64,000 nt of DNA, from assembly GCF_001280225.1 (NCBI RefSeq), contig NZ_CP009253.1, forward strand, positions 186,001-250,000, written 5' to 3'. Below, piece after piece: positions 11,052-20,425 of this stretch (position 1 is the stretch's first letter; the number at the start of each line of letters is the position of its first letter). The translations under genes were made by a program, and so were the position numbers. The notes beneath the pieces are model-generated. The model did no database searches. It saw only the letters and a list, made by a program, of their open reading frames with translations, and was not told the origin of the DNA. This stretch comes from Buchnera aphidicola (Aphis glycines) (GTDB taxonomy: Bacteria > Pseudomonadota > Gammaproteobacteria > Enterobacterales > Enterobacteriaceae).

Positions 11052-11716
11052 ATGAATACTAGTTTAACTTGGAAAGATATTTTATCTCAAGAAAAAAAAA
11101 ATATTTTTTTAATATGATGCATTATATTAAAAAAGAACGTTTAAAAAAAATAATATATCCTTCTTCAAAAAACATGTTTAATGCTTTTTTATTAACGTCT
11201 TTCAATGAAATTAAAGTAGTTATTATTGGTCAGGATCCTTATTTTTCAAAAGATCAAGCTAATGGTTTAGCATTTTCAGTGTTTAAAAATAAAAATATAC
11301 CACCTTCTTTGAAAAATATATATAAAGAATTAAATAATGATTTTAGAAAAAAATATACATTTCATCATGGTTGTCTTGAAAATTGGGCAAAACAAGGAGT
11401 ATTTTTATTAAATACTATTTTAACGGTTGAATCAGGAAAACCAAAATCTCATAACAATATAGGATGGGAAATATTTACTGATAAAGTAATTTCTTATATT
11501 AGTCAATATAAAAAATCTATTGTTTTTTTGCTTTGGGGAAGTCACGCTCAGAAAAAATATAATTTAATTGATATTAATAAACACTATATATTGAAATCAT
11601 CTCATCCATCTCCATTATCAGCTCATCGAGGTTTTTTCGGATGCAAACATTTTTCTAAAACTAATAAAATATTAATTAAATGTAAAAAAAAAGAAATTAA
11701 TTGGTTTAATATCTAA
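11052..11716 (+). CDS. ung: Uracil-DNA glycosylase, frameshifted in poly(A)
   Basis: Ung removes uracil from DNA after cytosine deamination. The ATG at 11052 begins MNTSLTWKDILSQEKK, matching the family N terminus, but the frame then hits a stop at about 11110. The run of 10 A at 11092-11101 needs one more A to join this N terminus to the rest (YFFNMMHYIKKERLKK onward). After the shift all key motifs are intact: GQDPYFSKDQANGLAFSV, LLNTILTVE, and SSHPSPLSAHRGF. Joined length is about 221 residues. An alternative TTG at 11069 is in the downstream frame but would discard the conserved TW-x-D start. Function may persist by slippage at the A tract or be lost. Confidence 0.9.
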
Positions 11717-11727
11717 CTTAATATAAG

Positions 11728-11762
11728 AAAATAGAAAAAATTTAAAAAATTTTTTCTATTTT
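11728..11762. terminator. Bidirectional terminator between ung and grpE
   Basis: A perfect 16-bp inverted repeat (11728-11743 with 11747-11762) with a 3-base loop lies between the convergent ung and grpE genes. It is flanked by A-rich sequence on the left and T-rich sequence on the right, giving a U tract in either transcript. Confidence 0.8.
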
Positions 11763-11807
11763 TTGTGTTAAATATTATAATTATTTTTAATTAGAAATAT
11801 AAATATT

Positions 11808-12383
11808 TTAAATTTTAGAAATCGTTACTAATGCTTTTCGAATAACAACATTATTAAAGCTTAAGCCTATTCTTTTGATTGAAACGACATGATCGGGTTG
11901 TATTTCTGTTGAATTTTCGGTTAATATAACATTGTGAATTTTTGGATTAAAAACTTCATTTTCTTTACCCTCGGTTTTTACTCCAAATTTATATATTATT
12001 TGAAATAAAGACTCTAATATTAATTTTATGCCTTGTACTAATGGTTTTTTATCTAAATTTAATTTTTTAGATAAAGACAAAGTATCTTCTAAAGAATTAA
12101 TAATAGGAACTATTTTTTTAAAGAATTCTTCTTTTTTTGTATTTTTTATATTTTTTATTTTTATTTTAGCATCTTTTTCAATATTTTCTATATTAGCTAA
12201 GTGTCTTAATTGTATATCATGTATTTTTTTTTGATTATTAGATAGTTGTTCTTTTAATTTAATTAATTGGTTGATGTGGTTTTTTTTAATATCAGAATTA
12301 TTATTTATGTTTTTTTCAACGTCTTTTTTTACATCTTTTATTTCGATATTTTTATTTGTGCGTTGTTTTTCTTCAGTATCCAT
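11808..12383 (-). CDS. grpE: Nucleotide exchange factor GrpE
   Basis: GrpE releases ADP from DnaK and so resets the chaperone cycle. It has 191 residues (E. coli 197). The N terminus is very charged and flexible (many Lys, Asn, Asp), followed by a long coiled coil (about residues 40-100) and the beta domain with the conserved EVFNPKIHNVIL and SFNNVVIRKALVTI segments. It is divergent from nadK; the roughly 108 bp between them must carry both promoters. I could not identify a convincing heat-shock promoter for it. Confidence 0.94.
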   Translation of the reverse strand: MDTEEKQRTNKNIEIKDVKKDVEKNINNNSDIKKNHINQLIKLKEQLSNNQKKIHDIQLRHLANIENIEKDAKIKIKNIKNTKKEEFFKKIVPIINSLEDTLSLSKKLNLDKKPLVQGIKLILESLFQIIYKFGVKTEGKENEVFNPKIHNVILTENSTEIQPDHVVSIKRIGLSFNNVVIRKALVTISKI

Positions 12384-12491
12384 AATATCACCGTTTTAAA
12401 CACTACTGATTAGTTAAATATAGATTTATTGATATGTCTTTTAAGTTGATTCATATATGAATTATATATATTCATTAGGGATTTTAATATA

Positions 12492-13370
12492 ATGAAGCAA
12501 TATTTTAATTGTATCGGTATTGTTGGGCGCCCTCGTTATACTAATGCGTTGAAAACACATGAGATACTTTATAGATGGCTAATTAAAAGAGGTTATAAGG
12601 TTTTTATTGAATGTAATATTTCCAAAAAATTAAAGTTAAAAAATCCAAAAACTGCTACATTAATAGAAATTGGTCAACTTTGCGACTTAGCTATAGTAAT
12701 TGGTGGAGATGGAAACTTATTGTGCACTGCTCGAATTTTATCATATTTCAATATTAAAATCATTGGTATTAATCGAGGTAATTTAGGTTTTTTAACAGAT
12801 TTAAACCCTGATAATCGATTTAAAAAACTATCAGAAGTTTTATCTGGAAACTATTTTATAGAACATCGTTTTTTATTAGATGTAAAAATTTATAATAAAA
12901 AAAAGCTTTACAAATCTAGCATAGCTGTTAATGAGGTTGTTTTACATCCTAAACATGTAGCTCATATGATAGAATTTGAAGTTTATATTGATAAAAAGTT
13001 TGCTTTTTCACAACGTTCAGATGGATTAATTGTTTCAACTCCTACTGGTTCTACGGGTTATTCACTTTCTGCGGGAGGTCCAATTATAGTAACTTCTTTA
13101 GAGGCGATATTGTTAATACCTATGTTTCCTCATACTTTATCAGCTCGGCCGTTAGTTATTAGTAGTGACAGTATCATTTGTTTAAAATTTTCTAATTTAG
13201 AGAAAGGTTTAAAAATTAGTTGTGATAGCCAAATAGTTTTTCCTATTAATAAAAACGAATATATTTTGCTTCAAAAAAGTAATTATTTTTTAAGTTTTGT
13301 ACATCCTAAAAGTTATAACTATTTTGACACTTTAACTTCGAAACTAAATTGGTCTAAAAAATTTTTTTAA
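12492..13370 (+). CDS. nadK: NAD kinase
   Basis: NadK phosphorylates NAD to NADP and is the only route to NADP. It has 292 residues, the same as E. coli. The ATP/NAD-binding motif [11 protein letters not shown] is seen near residue 75, [11 protein letters not shown] follows, and the conserved [22 protein letters not shown] segment is complete. It is monocistronic, and 157 A+T-rich bp separate it from bamE. Confidence 0.96.
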   Translation: MKQYFNCIGIVGRPRYTNALKTHEILYRWLIKRGYKVFIECNISKKLKLKNPKTATLIEIGQLCDLAIVIGGDGNLLCTARILSYFNIKIIGINRGNLGFLTDLNPDNRFKKLSEVLSGNYFIEHRFLLDVKIYNKKKLYKSSIAVNEVVLHPKHVAHMIEFEVYIDKKFAFSQRSDGLIVSTPTGSTGYSLSAGGPIIVTSLEAILLIPMFPHTLSARPLVISSDSIICLKFSNLEKGLKISCDSQIVFPINKNEYILLQKSNYFLSFVHPKSYNYFDTLTSKLNWSKKFF

Positions 13371-13527
13371 GAATTATATAATATTTTTTTAATATATGAA
13401 ATATAAATATATATAATGTATAAATATAATTTAACAAAAAATTTTTAGTTATATTGTGTATGAAAACATTACTAAACAATTGGTAGTGTGAAATATTTGA
13501 TATAAAATATTAGGAAATAATTTATTA

Positions 13528-13854
13528 ATGAATATTCAGGTTTCTATAATTAAAATATTATCAATAATTTTTTTGTTGACTAGTTGTTCATTTTTAAGTA
13601 ATAAAAATTATAACTCTTATAATATAGATGAACTATACTTAAATTTGAGTGATTTTAAAAAAAATTATAAAGGCATGACGAGAGCGCAAATAATTTATAT
13701 TTTTGGCAATCCGATAATTTCTGATGCTTTTAATGATGTTTATCATTATATTTTTTGTAAAAGATTGAAAAACAATATATGTGAAAAAATTACATTAAAT
13801 ATTTTTTTTGAAGAAGATAAAGTTTGTTCTTTTAGTCTTGAAAAACTTAAATAA
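13528..13854 (+). CDS. bamE: Outer-membrane assembly lipoprotein BamE (SmpA)
   Basis: BamE is a small lipoprotein of the Bam complex that inserts beta-barrel proteins into the outer membrane. It has a hydrophobic signal segment (KILSIIFLLTS) and a lipobox ending at Cys20, so about 88 mature residues. The SmpA/OmlA core is seen in YKGMTRAQIIYIFGNPIISDAFN, matching the family GMTR...G.P pattern, and a hydrophobic strand KITLNIFFEEDKV near the end. Length of 108 compares with 113 in E. coli. Sequence outside the core is poorly conserved. It converges on ssrA, with 20 bp between them. Confidence 0.86.
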   Translation: MNIQVSIIKILSIIFLLTSCSFLSNKNYNSYNIDELYLNLSDFKKNYKGMTRAQIIYIFGNPIISDAFNDVYHYIFCKRLKNNICEKITLNIFFEEDKVCSFSLEKLK

Positions 13855-13874
13855 ATTTTAATATTTAAAAATTT

Positions 13875-14246
13875 TGGAGCTGGCGGGATTTGAACCCGCG
13901 TCCAAAATTTCTATAAACAAAGATACTACATGCTTAGTTTTTCTTAGTTTTTAGTTCTTTTCCTAATTTAGAAAAACACAATTTTAGGAGTATATCTTAA
14001 AAATATTTTTTCGTGTTATTATTAAGATTTATTTCACGTTTTCTCTTTAATCGATTAACCTTTAATAATTTCTCGTTATAAAAGAGATAATATTGAGAAT
14101 AAAGGGCATTAAAACAGTTTTTTAAGCTGCTAATGCGTAGTTTTGTTTATTATTTGCAGCTATTTTTTACGGCTTTTTACGAGGCAAACCGTTCCTCGGC
14201 ATGCACTTTATTTTTTTGATAATTTTGTCGAATCCAAAACAGCCCC
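13875..14246 (-). ncRNA. ssrA: Transfer-messenger RNA (tmRNA)
   Basis: tmRNA rescues stalled ribosomes by acting as both tRNA and mRNA. The 5' end GGGGCTGTTTTGGATTCGAC starts at 14246. The 3' end contains the T-arm with TTCAAATC and the acceptor strand AGCTCC, which pairs with GGGGCT. The tag frame is at 14157-14122 and reads ANNKQNYALAA followed by TAA, with the proteolysis signal YALAA typical of gammaproteobacteria. The genome reads A-AAA after AGCTCC, so the terminal CCA does not appear to be encoded and would have to be added. Length is about 372 nt before CCA addition. Confidence 0.95.
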
Positions 14247-14255
14247 ATATAAATG

Positions 14256-14284
14256 ATAATATAAACTATTAAAATAAATATTAA
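14256..14284 (-). promoter_or_regulatory. Putative sigma-70 promoter for ssrA
   Basis: On the minus strand a TTAATA (14284-14279) and a TATTAT (14261-14256) are separated by 17 bases, and the tmRNA 5' end lies 10 bases further on. Spacing fits a housekeeping promoter, but in sequence this A+T-rich such matches arise by chance. Confidence 0.4.
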
Positions 14285-14410
14285 TACAGTATCAAATATC
14301 TTAGTATTGCAAAAAAAAATAAAGTTGTCTATAAAATATTTTAGAAAATATTTAAACTTTAAAATTATTTAAATATTTTTAGATTCATAAACTTTAAAGT
14401 GGAGTAATGT

Positions 14411-14743
14411 ATGGATATAATTAAAAAAATAGAAAATCAAATTAAAAAAAATATTATTTTACTTTATATGAAAGGAACGCCAGATGCTCCTAGCTGTGGA
14501 TTCTCTGCTCAAGCTGTTCAAGCTTTGTCAGCATGTGGAGAAAAATTTGCATACGTAAACGTTTTGGAGAATGAAGATATTAGAAGGGAATTACCTAAGT
14601 ATGCAAATTGGCCTACATTTCCCCAGTTATGGGTAGATGGAGAGCTTATAGGAGGTTGTAGTATTATAATAGAAATGTTACAAAATGGAGAGTTAAATAA
14701 GATAATATCTACAACAATTAGTAAATATAAAAATAACGTTTAA
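14411..14743 (+). CDS. grxD: Monothiol glutaredoxin, CGFS type
   Basis: Grx4/GrxD is a monothiol glutaredoxin that binds and transfers [2Fe-2S] clusters, working with iron-sulfur assembly proteins. The active-site motif CGFS starts at Cys29 within GTPDAPSCGFSAQAV. The glutathione-binding WPTFPQLWVDGELIGG segment is intact. Its 110 residues fit the single-domain bacterial form (E. coli 115). A GGAG-type ribosome site (AGTGGAGTA) precedes the ATG by a few bases. It is a single gene ending in a hairpin shared with rnt. Confidence 0.95.
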   Translation: MDIIKKIENQIKKNIILLYMKGTPDAPSCGFSAQAVQALSACGEKFAYVNVLENEDIRRELPKYANWPTFPQLWVDGELIGGCSIIIEMLQNGELNKIISTTISKYKNNV

Positions 14744-14763
14744 TTTATAAAATTATTTTAAAA

Positions 14764-14809
14764 AAGATATGATATTTTAATAATAAATTTATTATTGATA
14801 TCATATCTT
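14764..14809. terminator. Bidirectional terminator between grxD and rnt
   Basis: A perfect 12-bp repeat (14764-14775 with 14798-14809) encloses a second, nested A/T inverted repeat (about 14779-14796). It is centred between the convergent grxD and rnt stops, with A-rich and T-rich flanks. Confidence 0.75.
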
Positions 14810-14837
14810 GTTACAATTTTTAAATATTATTGTGATG

Positions 14838-15488
14838 TTAAGAGGATTTTTTTTTTGTATTTATTGGCCATCCGCCTAGGTATTTCCAACGATTAACTAG
14901 TTCGCAAAAAAGATTTGCAGTTTGCAGCGTGTCGTAGAGAGCGGAATGAGCTTGATTATTATCAAATTTTAATCCAACGGCTTTACATGCTTTTGCTAAA
15001 ACTGTTTCTCCAACTACTAATGCACTTAGTGCTGCAGTATCAAATGTAACGAATGGATGAAAAGGATTGTTTTTAATTTGAACTCTTTGTATTGCAGACA
15101 TTAAAAAATTATGATCGAAGCTAGCATTGTGAGCAACTACAATACCTTTTTTACAGCCTTCTATTTTTATCCCCTTATTTACTGTGTCTAATATTGATTG
15201 AATAGCTAATTTTTCACTAATAGCACCGCGCAATGGATTAAATGGATCAATTTTATTAAATGCAATTGCATCGGAATTAATCATGGAGCCTTTAAAAGGT
15301 TTGATATGAAAGTGAAGTGTATTTTTTGTATGTAACCATCCTAATTTATCCATTTTTAATGTTATTAATGCAATTTCTAATAATGCATCAGTTTTTGAAT
15401 TGAAGCCAGCTGTTTCAATATCAATAACAACAGGATAAAAATTACGAAATCGATTACTTAATAAATTAAACTCTTGCGTTATAGACAT
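14838..15488 (-). CDS. rnt: Ribonuclease T
   Basis: RNase T is a DEDD-family 3'-5' exonuclease that trims tRNA CCA turnover ends and matures 5S and 23S rRNA. The first acidic motif is VIDIETAGF near residue 21, the second is in [14 protein letters not shown], and the third is near [13 protein letters not shown]. It has 216 residues (E. coli 215). Retention of RNase T fits the need for CCA-end processing in a genome where CCA ends may be added after transcription. Confidence 0.95.
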   Translation of the reverse strand: MSITQEFNLLSNRFRNFYPVVIDIETAGFNSKTDALLEIALITLKMDKLGWLHTKNTLHFHIKPFKGSMINSDAIAFNKIDPFNPLRGAISEKLAIQSILDTVNKGIKIEGCKKGIVVAHNASFDHNFLMSAIQRVQIKNNPFHPFVTFDTAALSALVVGETVLAKACKAVGLKFDNNQAHSALYDTLQTANLFCELVNRWKYLGGWPINTKKKSS

Positions 15489-15686
15489 TTACATCTCATT
15501 TAAAAAACTGTTATTTTTATTGAATAAAATTAATTTTTCACTCTGGTGTATTTAAATACTATTTTATATATTTATTATGATTCTTGTTTATTATGCGATA
15601 ATTGTACTATAATTTAACACGAAATTTAAAATGAAATTTTTTAATTTAATTTTTGTTTAAACTATATTTTTTAATAGGAAAATAAA

Positions 15687-16298
15687 ATGACTTATGTTTT
15701 GCCTGCTATACCTTATTCATATGATGCTTTAGAGCCTTATTTTGATGAAAAAACAATGAAAATACATCACACGAAACATCATCAAAATTATATTAATAAC
15801 ACCAATGCTATTTTAGAAAATACAGCTTTCTCTTCTCTTTCAATTGAAGAACTGATGTCTATATTTAATGAAATCAGTTTAGAAAATAAAAATATATTAC
15901 GTAATAATGCTGGTGGACATATAAATCATTGTTTTTTCTGGGAATGTTTAAAAATTAATACTGTATTAAATAGAAATATCAAATCAGAATTAGAAAAAAA
16001 TTTCGGAACTTTTGAATCTTTCCAGAATCAATTTGAAGAAGTTGCTATGAAACATTTTGGTTCAGGTTGGGTTTGGTTAGTCAATCAAAATGGTCACTTA
16101 AATATAGTATCGACTTCTAATCAAGATAATCCGTTAATGGGAAAGCTTATATCTAATACTTACGGTGATCCTATTTTAGGTTTAGATATTTGGGAGCATG
16201 CATATTATTTAAAATATCAAAATAAAAAACTAGATTATATTAAAGCATTTTGGAATGTGGTGAATTGGAATCAAGTAGACAGTCGTTTACAAAAATAA
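15687..16298 (+). CDS. sodA: Superoxide dismutase [Mn]
   Basis: SodA disproportionates superoxide in the cytoplasm. The metal ligands are visible: His27 in [13 protein letters not shown], the second His in [11 protein letters not shown], and Asp and His in [16 protein letters not shown]. The Gln-containing SNQDNPLMG loop is typical of Mn enzymes rather than Fe enzymes. It has 203 residues (E. coli 206). A purine-rich AGGAAAATAAA precedes the start. It ends in a hairpin terminator before pth. Confidence 0.95.
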   Translation: MTYVLPAIPYSYDALEPYFDEKTMKIHHTKHHQNYINNTNAILENTAFSSLSIEELMSIFNEISLENKNILRNNAGGHINHCFFWECLKINTVLNRNIKSELEKNFGTFESFQNQFEEVAMKHFGSGWVWLVNQNGHLNIVSTSNQDNPLMGKLISNTYGDPILGLDIWEHAYYLKYQNKKLDYIKAFWNVVNWNQVDSRLQK

Positions 16299-16347
16299 TA
16301 TTTTTATTAATTACGTTTTTAATAAATACAATATTTAAATTTATATC

Positions 16348-16382
16348 TTAAAACATATAATATTTGATATTATATGTTTTAA
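16348..16382 (+). terminator. Terminator hairpin after sodA
   Basis: An A/T inverted repeat with 16 paired positions (16348-16363 with 16367-16382) and a 3-base loop follows the sodA stop by 50 bp and ends 21 bp before the pth start. It probably separates sodA from pth-ychF. Confidence 0.65.
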
Positions 16383-16403
16383 TAAAATATTAAAGGATTA
16401 TTT

Positions 16404-16955
16404 TTGAGTATTATTAAAATGATTACAGGATTATCTAATCCTAAAAATACATATCACAATACACGTCACAACCTAGGCTCTTGGTATATTTATGCTTTAG
16501 CAAAAAATTTTAATATATTATTAAAAGAAGAAAAAAAATTTTTTGGTTTCATCACTTCTATTAGAATATATTCTAATAATATTCGTTTATTTATACCTAA
16601 TATTTTTATGAATATTAATGGTAACGCGATACATAAAGTAGCATCATTTTATAATATTAATTTAGATGAAATATTAGTCGCGCATGATGATTTAGATTTA
16701 GAGTGCGGAACAGCAAAAATAAAGTATAGTTATGGACATGGCGGCCATAACGGCTTAAGAAGTATTATTAATCATTTTAACAAAAAAATTAATTTTTATA
16801 GATTTAGAATTGGTATTAGTCGACCAAAAAACAAAAAAGAAATATCATCTTTTGTACTTTCAAATCCTACCACCGAAGAAACCAATTTAATTGATATATC
16901 TATTCAGTACGCTATAAGAGAAACACTGGTATTGTTAAACAAGATGTCTAATTAG
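16404..16955 (+). CDS. pth: Peptidyl-tRNA hydrolase (TTG start)
   Basis: Pth recycles peptidyl-tRNAs that drop off ribosomes. I take the TTG at 16404 as start: AAAGGA at 16392-16397 lies 6 bases upstream, and the resulting [13 protein letters not shown] aligns with the E. coli N terminus, whereas the first ATG (16419) would remove a conserved strand and be 21 bases from the ribosome site. The catalytic His is in NTRHNLGSW and the second motif is [10 protein letters not shown], with [11 protein letters not shown] following. It has 183 residues against 194 in E. coli, shorter at the C terminus. It is 54 bp before ychF, the same order as in E. coli. Confidence 0.94.
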   Translation: MSIIKMITGLSNPKNTYHNTRHNLGSWYIYALAKNFNILLKEEKKFFGFITSIRIYSNNIRLFIPNIFMNINGNAIHKVASFYNINLDEILVAHDDLDLECGTAKIKYSYGHGGHNGLRSIINHFNKKINFYRFRIGISRPKNKKEISSFVLSNPTTEETNLIDISIQYAIRETLVLLNKMSN

Positions 16956-17009
16956 ATAAAAATTTTTTATGATTTTAGAATAAAATTATTCATTGTAAGG
17001 TGTATAAGT

Positions 17010-18098
17010 ATGGGTTTTAAATGTGGTATTATAGGACTTCCAAATGTAGGTAAATCTACTTTGTTTAATGCCTTAACTAAAGGAAATTCCACTGTTGCAA
17101 ATTTTCCATTTTGCACTATTAAACCAAATATTGGAATAGTTTCAGTGCCTGATACTCGTATCGATGAGCTTTCTAAAATTGTTACCCCTAAAAAGACAGT
17201 ACATGCATATATAGAATTTGTAGATATTGCTGGTTTAGTTAAAGGCGCTTCTAAAGGTGAAGGTTTAGGAAATCAATTTTTAAGTAATATTCGAGATACT
17301 CAAGCTATTATACATGTTGTACGTTGTTTTCAAGATGCAAATATTAGTCATGTGTATAATGATGTTCAACCTAAAAATGATGTAGATATAATCAATTCTG
17401 AATTAATATTATCTGATTTTAATACTTGTGAAAAATCTATATTAAGATTGCAAAAAAATTTGAAATACAATATTAAAGAGCAAGAAAAAATATTGATTGT
17501 TTTAAAAAAATGTATGAATCATTTAAAAAATTTTTTAATGCTGAAAACTTTAAAGTTAAATAACGTAGAAAAAAATATAGTCAATGATTTTCGATTTTTA
17601 ACTTTAAAACCAACAATGTATATTGCAAATATTAATGAAGATAAAAAATCTTTAACTTTTTTAAATGAATTAAATAAAATAGCAGAACAAGATAATTCTT
17701 TGGTTATTCCCATTTCTTCTAAGTTAGAATTAGATTTAATTAATATGAATAAAACAGATCAAAAAGATTTTATGAAGGCTTTTGATATACCACATCTAGG
17801 TTTAAATAAAATTATTCAATGTGGTTATAAAATGCTTGATTTAATCACTTTTTTTACAGTTGGAGTCAAGGAAATTCATGCTTGGCCTATATCTAATGGT
17901 AGTACCAGTATTCAAGCTGCTCATAAAATTCATAGTGATTTTAGTAAAGGTTTTATTCGTGCTCAAATTATTCAGTATCTAGATTTTATTCAATATAAAA
18001 GCGAATCAAAAGTGAAAGAAGTAGGTAAATGCAGGATTGAAGGAAAAGATTATAAAATGAAAGATGGAGATATTGTAAACTTTTTATTTAATATTTAA
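17010..18098 (+). CDS. ychF: Redox-regulated ATPase YchF (Obg family)
   Basis: YchF is a ribosome-associated Obg-family P-loop protein that prefers ATP over GTP. The G1 motif is GLPNVGKST, the G3 region is DIAGLVKGASKGEGLGNQFL, and the C-terminal TGS-like domain is seen as FFTVGVKEIHAWPI through YKMKDGDIVNFLFNI. It has 362 residues (E. coli 363). It is likely transcribed with pth and ends before a G+C-richer hairpin. Confidence 0.96.
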   Translation: MGFKCGIIGLPNVGKSTLFNALTKGNSTVANFPFCTIKPNIGIVSVPDTRIDELSKIVTPKKTVHAYIEFVDIAGLVKGASKGEGLGNQFLSNIRDTQAIIHVVRCFQDANISHVYNDVQPKNDVDIINSELILSDFNTCEKSILRLQKNLKYNIKEQEKILIVLKKCMNHLKNFLMLKTLKLNNVEKNIVNDFRFLTLKPTMYIANINEDKKSLTFLNELNKIAEQDNSLVIPISSKLELDLINMNKTDQKDFMKAFDIPHLGLNKIIQCGYKMLDLITFFTVGVKEIHAWPISNGSTSIQAAHKIHSDFSKGFIRAQIIQYLDFIQYKSESKVKEVGKCRIEGKDYKMKDGDIVNFLFNI

Positions 18099-18151
18099 AA
18101 TAATTTAATTATTTTTAAAATTGATTATATTTTTAATTGATGCTTTTTTCG

Positions 18152-18177
18152 TTAGAGAGGAAGATTCTCCTCTCTAA
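18152..18177. terminator. Terminator hairpin between ychF and thrC
   Basis: A perfect 10-bp stem (18152-18161 with 18168-18177, arm TTAGAGAGGA) with a 6-base loop follows ychF and is followed by a T-rich stretch in the plus direction. The thrC stop is 5 bp away, so it may also end the thr operon, although the minus-direction U tract is weak. Confidence 0.75.
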
Positions 18178-18181
18178 TTCT

Positions 18182-19471
18182 TTATTTTTCTAATAAAAAT
18201 TTTTTTAGTGTATTAAAATCTGGATTTATATTATGAGATAATAATGGTAAATTAACTCTACATTTAATTTCATTTGGTAAAGCAATATTATTTTTTAAAA
18301 TTTTTTCAACAGTATCTTTAAATTTAGACGGATGAGCTGTCCCTAAAAATAAACCGTATTCATCTTTTTTTAGTTGATTGCTTAATAATCGATATGCAAT
18401 GGCAGCATGTGGTTCAGAAGTATATCCTAATTTGAAAAGTTCTTTGATTGCTTCTTTAGTGCTTTGATCTGAAACGCTTCCAAATCTTAAATTATTTAAA
18501 TTCCAATTATTTCTACGAAATAATTCTTCTATTCTAGGCCAATTATTTGGCTGACTGATATCCATAGCATTAGAAATTGTAGATATAGTTTTTTTAGGTT
18601 TCCATTGTTTACTTTTTAAAAACCTTGGAACAGTATCATTTTCATTAGTACATGCTATAAAAGATTTAATTGGCAAACCAAGAGATTTTGCTAACAATCC
18701 TGCTGTTAAATTTCCAAAATTTCCGCATGGAACAGCGATGACTAAATTTTTTCTTTGTGATTCTGAAATTAATGAAAAAGCTTCAAAATAATAACATATT
18801 TGTGCTAATAATCGACTTATATTAATAGAATTAGCAGAATTTAAACCTATTGATTCTTTTAATTTTTTGTCATCAAAAGCTGTTTTTACTAAATCTTGGC
18901 AATCGTCAAAGCTTCCATTAATCGATATAGTTATTATATTTTTACCTAATGTGCAAAATAGTTGTTCTTGTAATAGACTAATTTTTCCCTTTGGGTATAA
19001 AATAATTACTCGAATATTTTTCATTTTATAAAATGCGTGCGCAACTGCGGCACCAGTATCTCCTGATGTCGCAGTTAAAATAGTAAAAGATTCGTTTTCT
19101 TTTTTTAAAGAAAATATCATTTGAGCCATAAAACGAGCTCCAAAATCTTTAAATGCTAATGTTGGACCATGGAATAATTCGAAGCAACTTATGTTTTTTG
19201 TAATGTCAACTTTTAATGGTTTTTGAAATGAAAATGCTTTTTTTATATTTTTATATAATTTTTTTTTAGATATTTCATCACCAATGAATTTAGAAAGTAT
19301 TTCAGTGCTTCTTGTAGTAAAATCCATTTTTAGTATTTCTGATAATTCAAAAGGTGTAAAGTTTGGAATTTTTACTGGAAAAAATAATCCTTGCTGCTGT
19401 CCTAGACCAAGTTTTATAGCAGTTTCAAAACTAACTTGTTCGTTGTGATTTTTTAAATTATAAAGTTTCAT
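18182..19471 (-). CDS. thrC: Threonine synthase
   Basis: ThrC converts O-phosphohomoserine to threonine using pyridoxal phosphate, the last step of a pathway Buchnera runs for its host. The PLP-lysine is in GPTLAFKDFGARFMA and the phosphate-binding TATSGDTGAAVAHA motif is intact. It has 429 residues (E. coli 428). It is last of thrA-thrB-thrC, 3 bp after thrB. The frame is complete with no long A tract. Confidence 0.97.
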   Translation of the reverse strand: MKLYNLKNHNEQVSFETAIKLGLGQQQGLFFPVKIPNFTPFELSEILKMDFTTRSTEILSKFIGDEISKKKLYKNIKKAFSFQKPLKVDITKNISCFELFHGPTLAFKDFGARFMAQMIFSLKKENESFTILTATSGDTGAAVAHAFYKMKNIRVIILYPKGKISLLQEQLFCTLGKNIITISINGSFDDCQDLVKTAFDDKKLKESIGLNSANSINISRLLAQICYYFEAFSLISESQRKNLVIAVPCGNFGNLTAGLLAKSLGLPIKSFIACTNENDTVPRFLKSKQWKPKKTISTISNAMDISQPNNWPRIEELFRRNNWNLNNLRFGSVSDQSTKEAIKELFKLGYTSEPHAAIAYRLLSNQLKKDEYGLFLGTAHPSKFKDTVEKILKNNIALPNEIKCRVNLPLLSHNINPDFNTLKKFLLEK

Positions 19472-19474
19472 TTG

Positions 19475-20404
19475 TTATCCTATTTTTCGAACACCTTTTG
19501 TATCTATATAACAAATATAAACAAATCCCGTTTTATTTTGTAGGTAGTTTTGCTCAAGCCATAAAGATATTTTTTTAGCAATTTTAATATTATCTGAGAT
19601 AGCGAAAATAGTTGGACCTGAACCAGATATACCGCAACTAATAGCGCCTAGTTTTTTAACTTGTTTTTTATTTTCAAAAAAATTCGGTAGTAGTTTACTA
19701 CGATATGGTTCAGCGATGAAATCTTTCATAGATCTTGCTGCTAAATCAGATTGTTGAGTATATGATGCATGAATAAAACCAGCTAAATAACGGCTATTTT
19801 TAACACAAACGTCTTTTGTATATTTTTTCGGTAAAATTTTTCTTGCTTCTGCAGTGGATAATTTTATTCCTGGCCAAGCTACTATCCATAACCAATTTTT
19901 AAAATTTGGTATTGTTTGACTAATTATATGAGTATCCTCTAGGATTAGTTGAAGACCTCCAAAATAAGATGGTGCTACGTTATCATAATGAATACTTCCT
20001 GATATTTCTCCTTCTACTTCACCCATTAATAATAGTAATTCTTTTGAATTTAATGGACTATTAAAAATTTCATTAATTGCAACTAGAGTAGCAACAACAG
20101 AACAAGCACTAGATCCTAGTCCTGATCCAATTGGTAAATTTTTTTCTAGGAGTATAGAAACTGGAATATTTTTTTTTACTACATTACAAAATTTAGACCA
20201 ACATTTCCAAGCAATATTTTGTTTGTGATTTTCTGGTAATTGGTTAGAAAAAGCTCCTTTATTAAACAATTGAAATTTTTCTGATCTTTTTATTGTTATG
20301 CAATCACCTAATAAATCACCATTTATCGGTGTAATAGCTGCACCTAAAATATCAAATCCAACTCCAACATTACCAATAGAAGCTGGTGCGTAAATTTTAA
20401 TCAT
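19475..20404 (-). CDS. thrB: Homoserine kinase
   Basis: ThrB phosphorylates homoserine in threonine synthesis; it is a GHMP-family kinase. The ATP-binding motif [19 protein letters not shown] is clear. I choose the ATG at 20404, giving [18 protein letters not shown], which matches the family N terminus and 309 residues (E. coli 310); GGAG lies 8 bases upstream. A further in-frame ATG at 20419 would place that ribosome site inside the gene. It is 21 bp after the thrA stop. Confidence 0.95.
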   Translation of the reverse strand: MIKIYAPASIGNVGVGFDILGAAITPINGDLLGDCITIKRSEKFQLFNKGAFSNQLPENHKQNIAWKCWSKFCNVVKKNIPVSILLEKNLPIGSGLGSSACSVVATLVAINEIFNSPLNSKELLLLMGEVEGEISGSIHYDNVAPSYFGGLQLILEDTHIISQTIPNFKNWLWIVAWPGIKLSTAEARKILPKKYTKDVCVKNSRYLAGFIHASYTQQSDLAARSMKDFIAEPYRSKLLPNFFENKKQVKKLGAISCGISGSGPTIFAISDNIKIAKKISLWLEQNYLQNKTGFVYICYIDTKGVRKIG

Positions 20405-20425
20405 TACTGTGCTCCACACTGACGT

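Noticed and set aside
12384-12491. Heat-shock promoter for grpE
   Set aside because: A CTTAAA on the minus strand has only a poor -10 partner, so the match is not better than chance in such A+T-rich DNA.
20405-20419. Upstream ATG for thrB at 20419
   Set aside because: It would put the GGAG ribosome site inside the gene and add five residues not found in the family.
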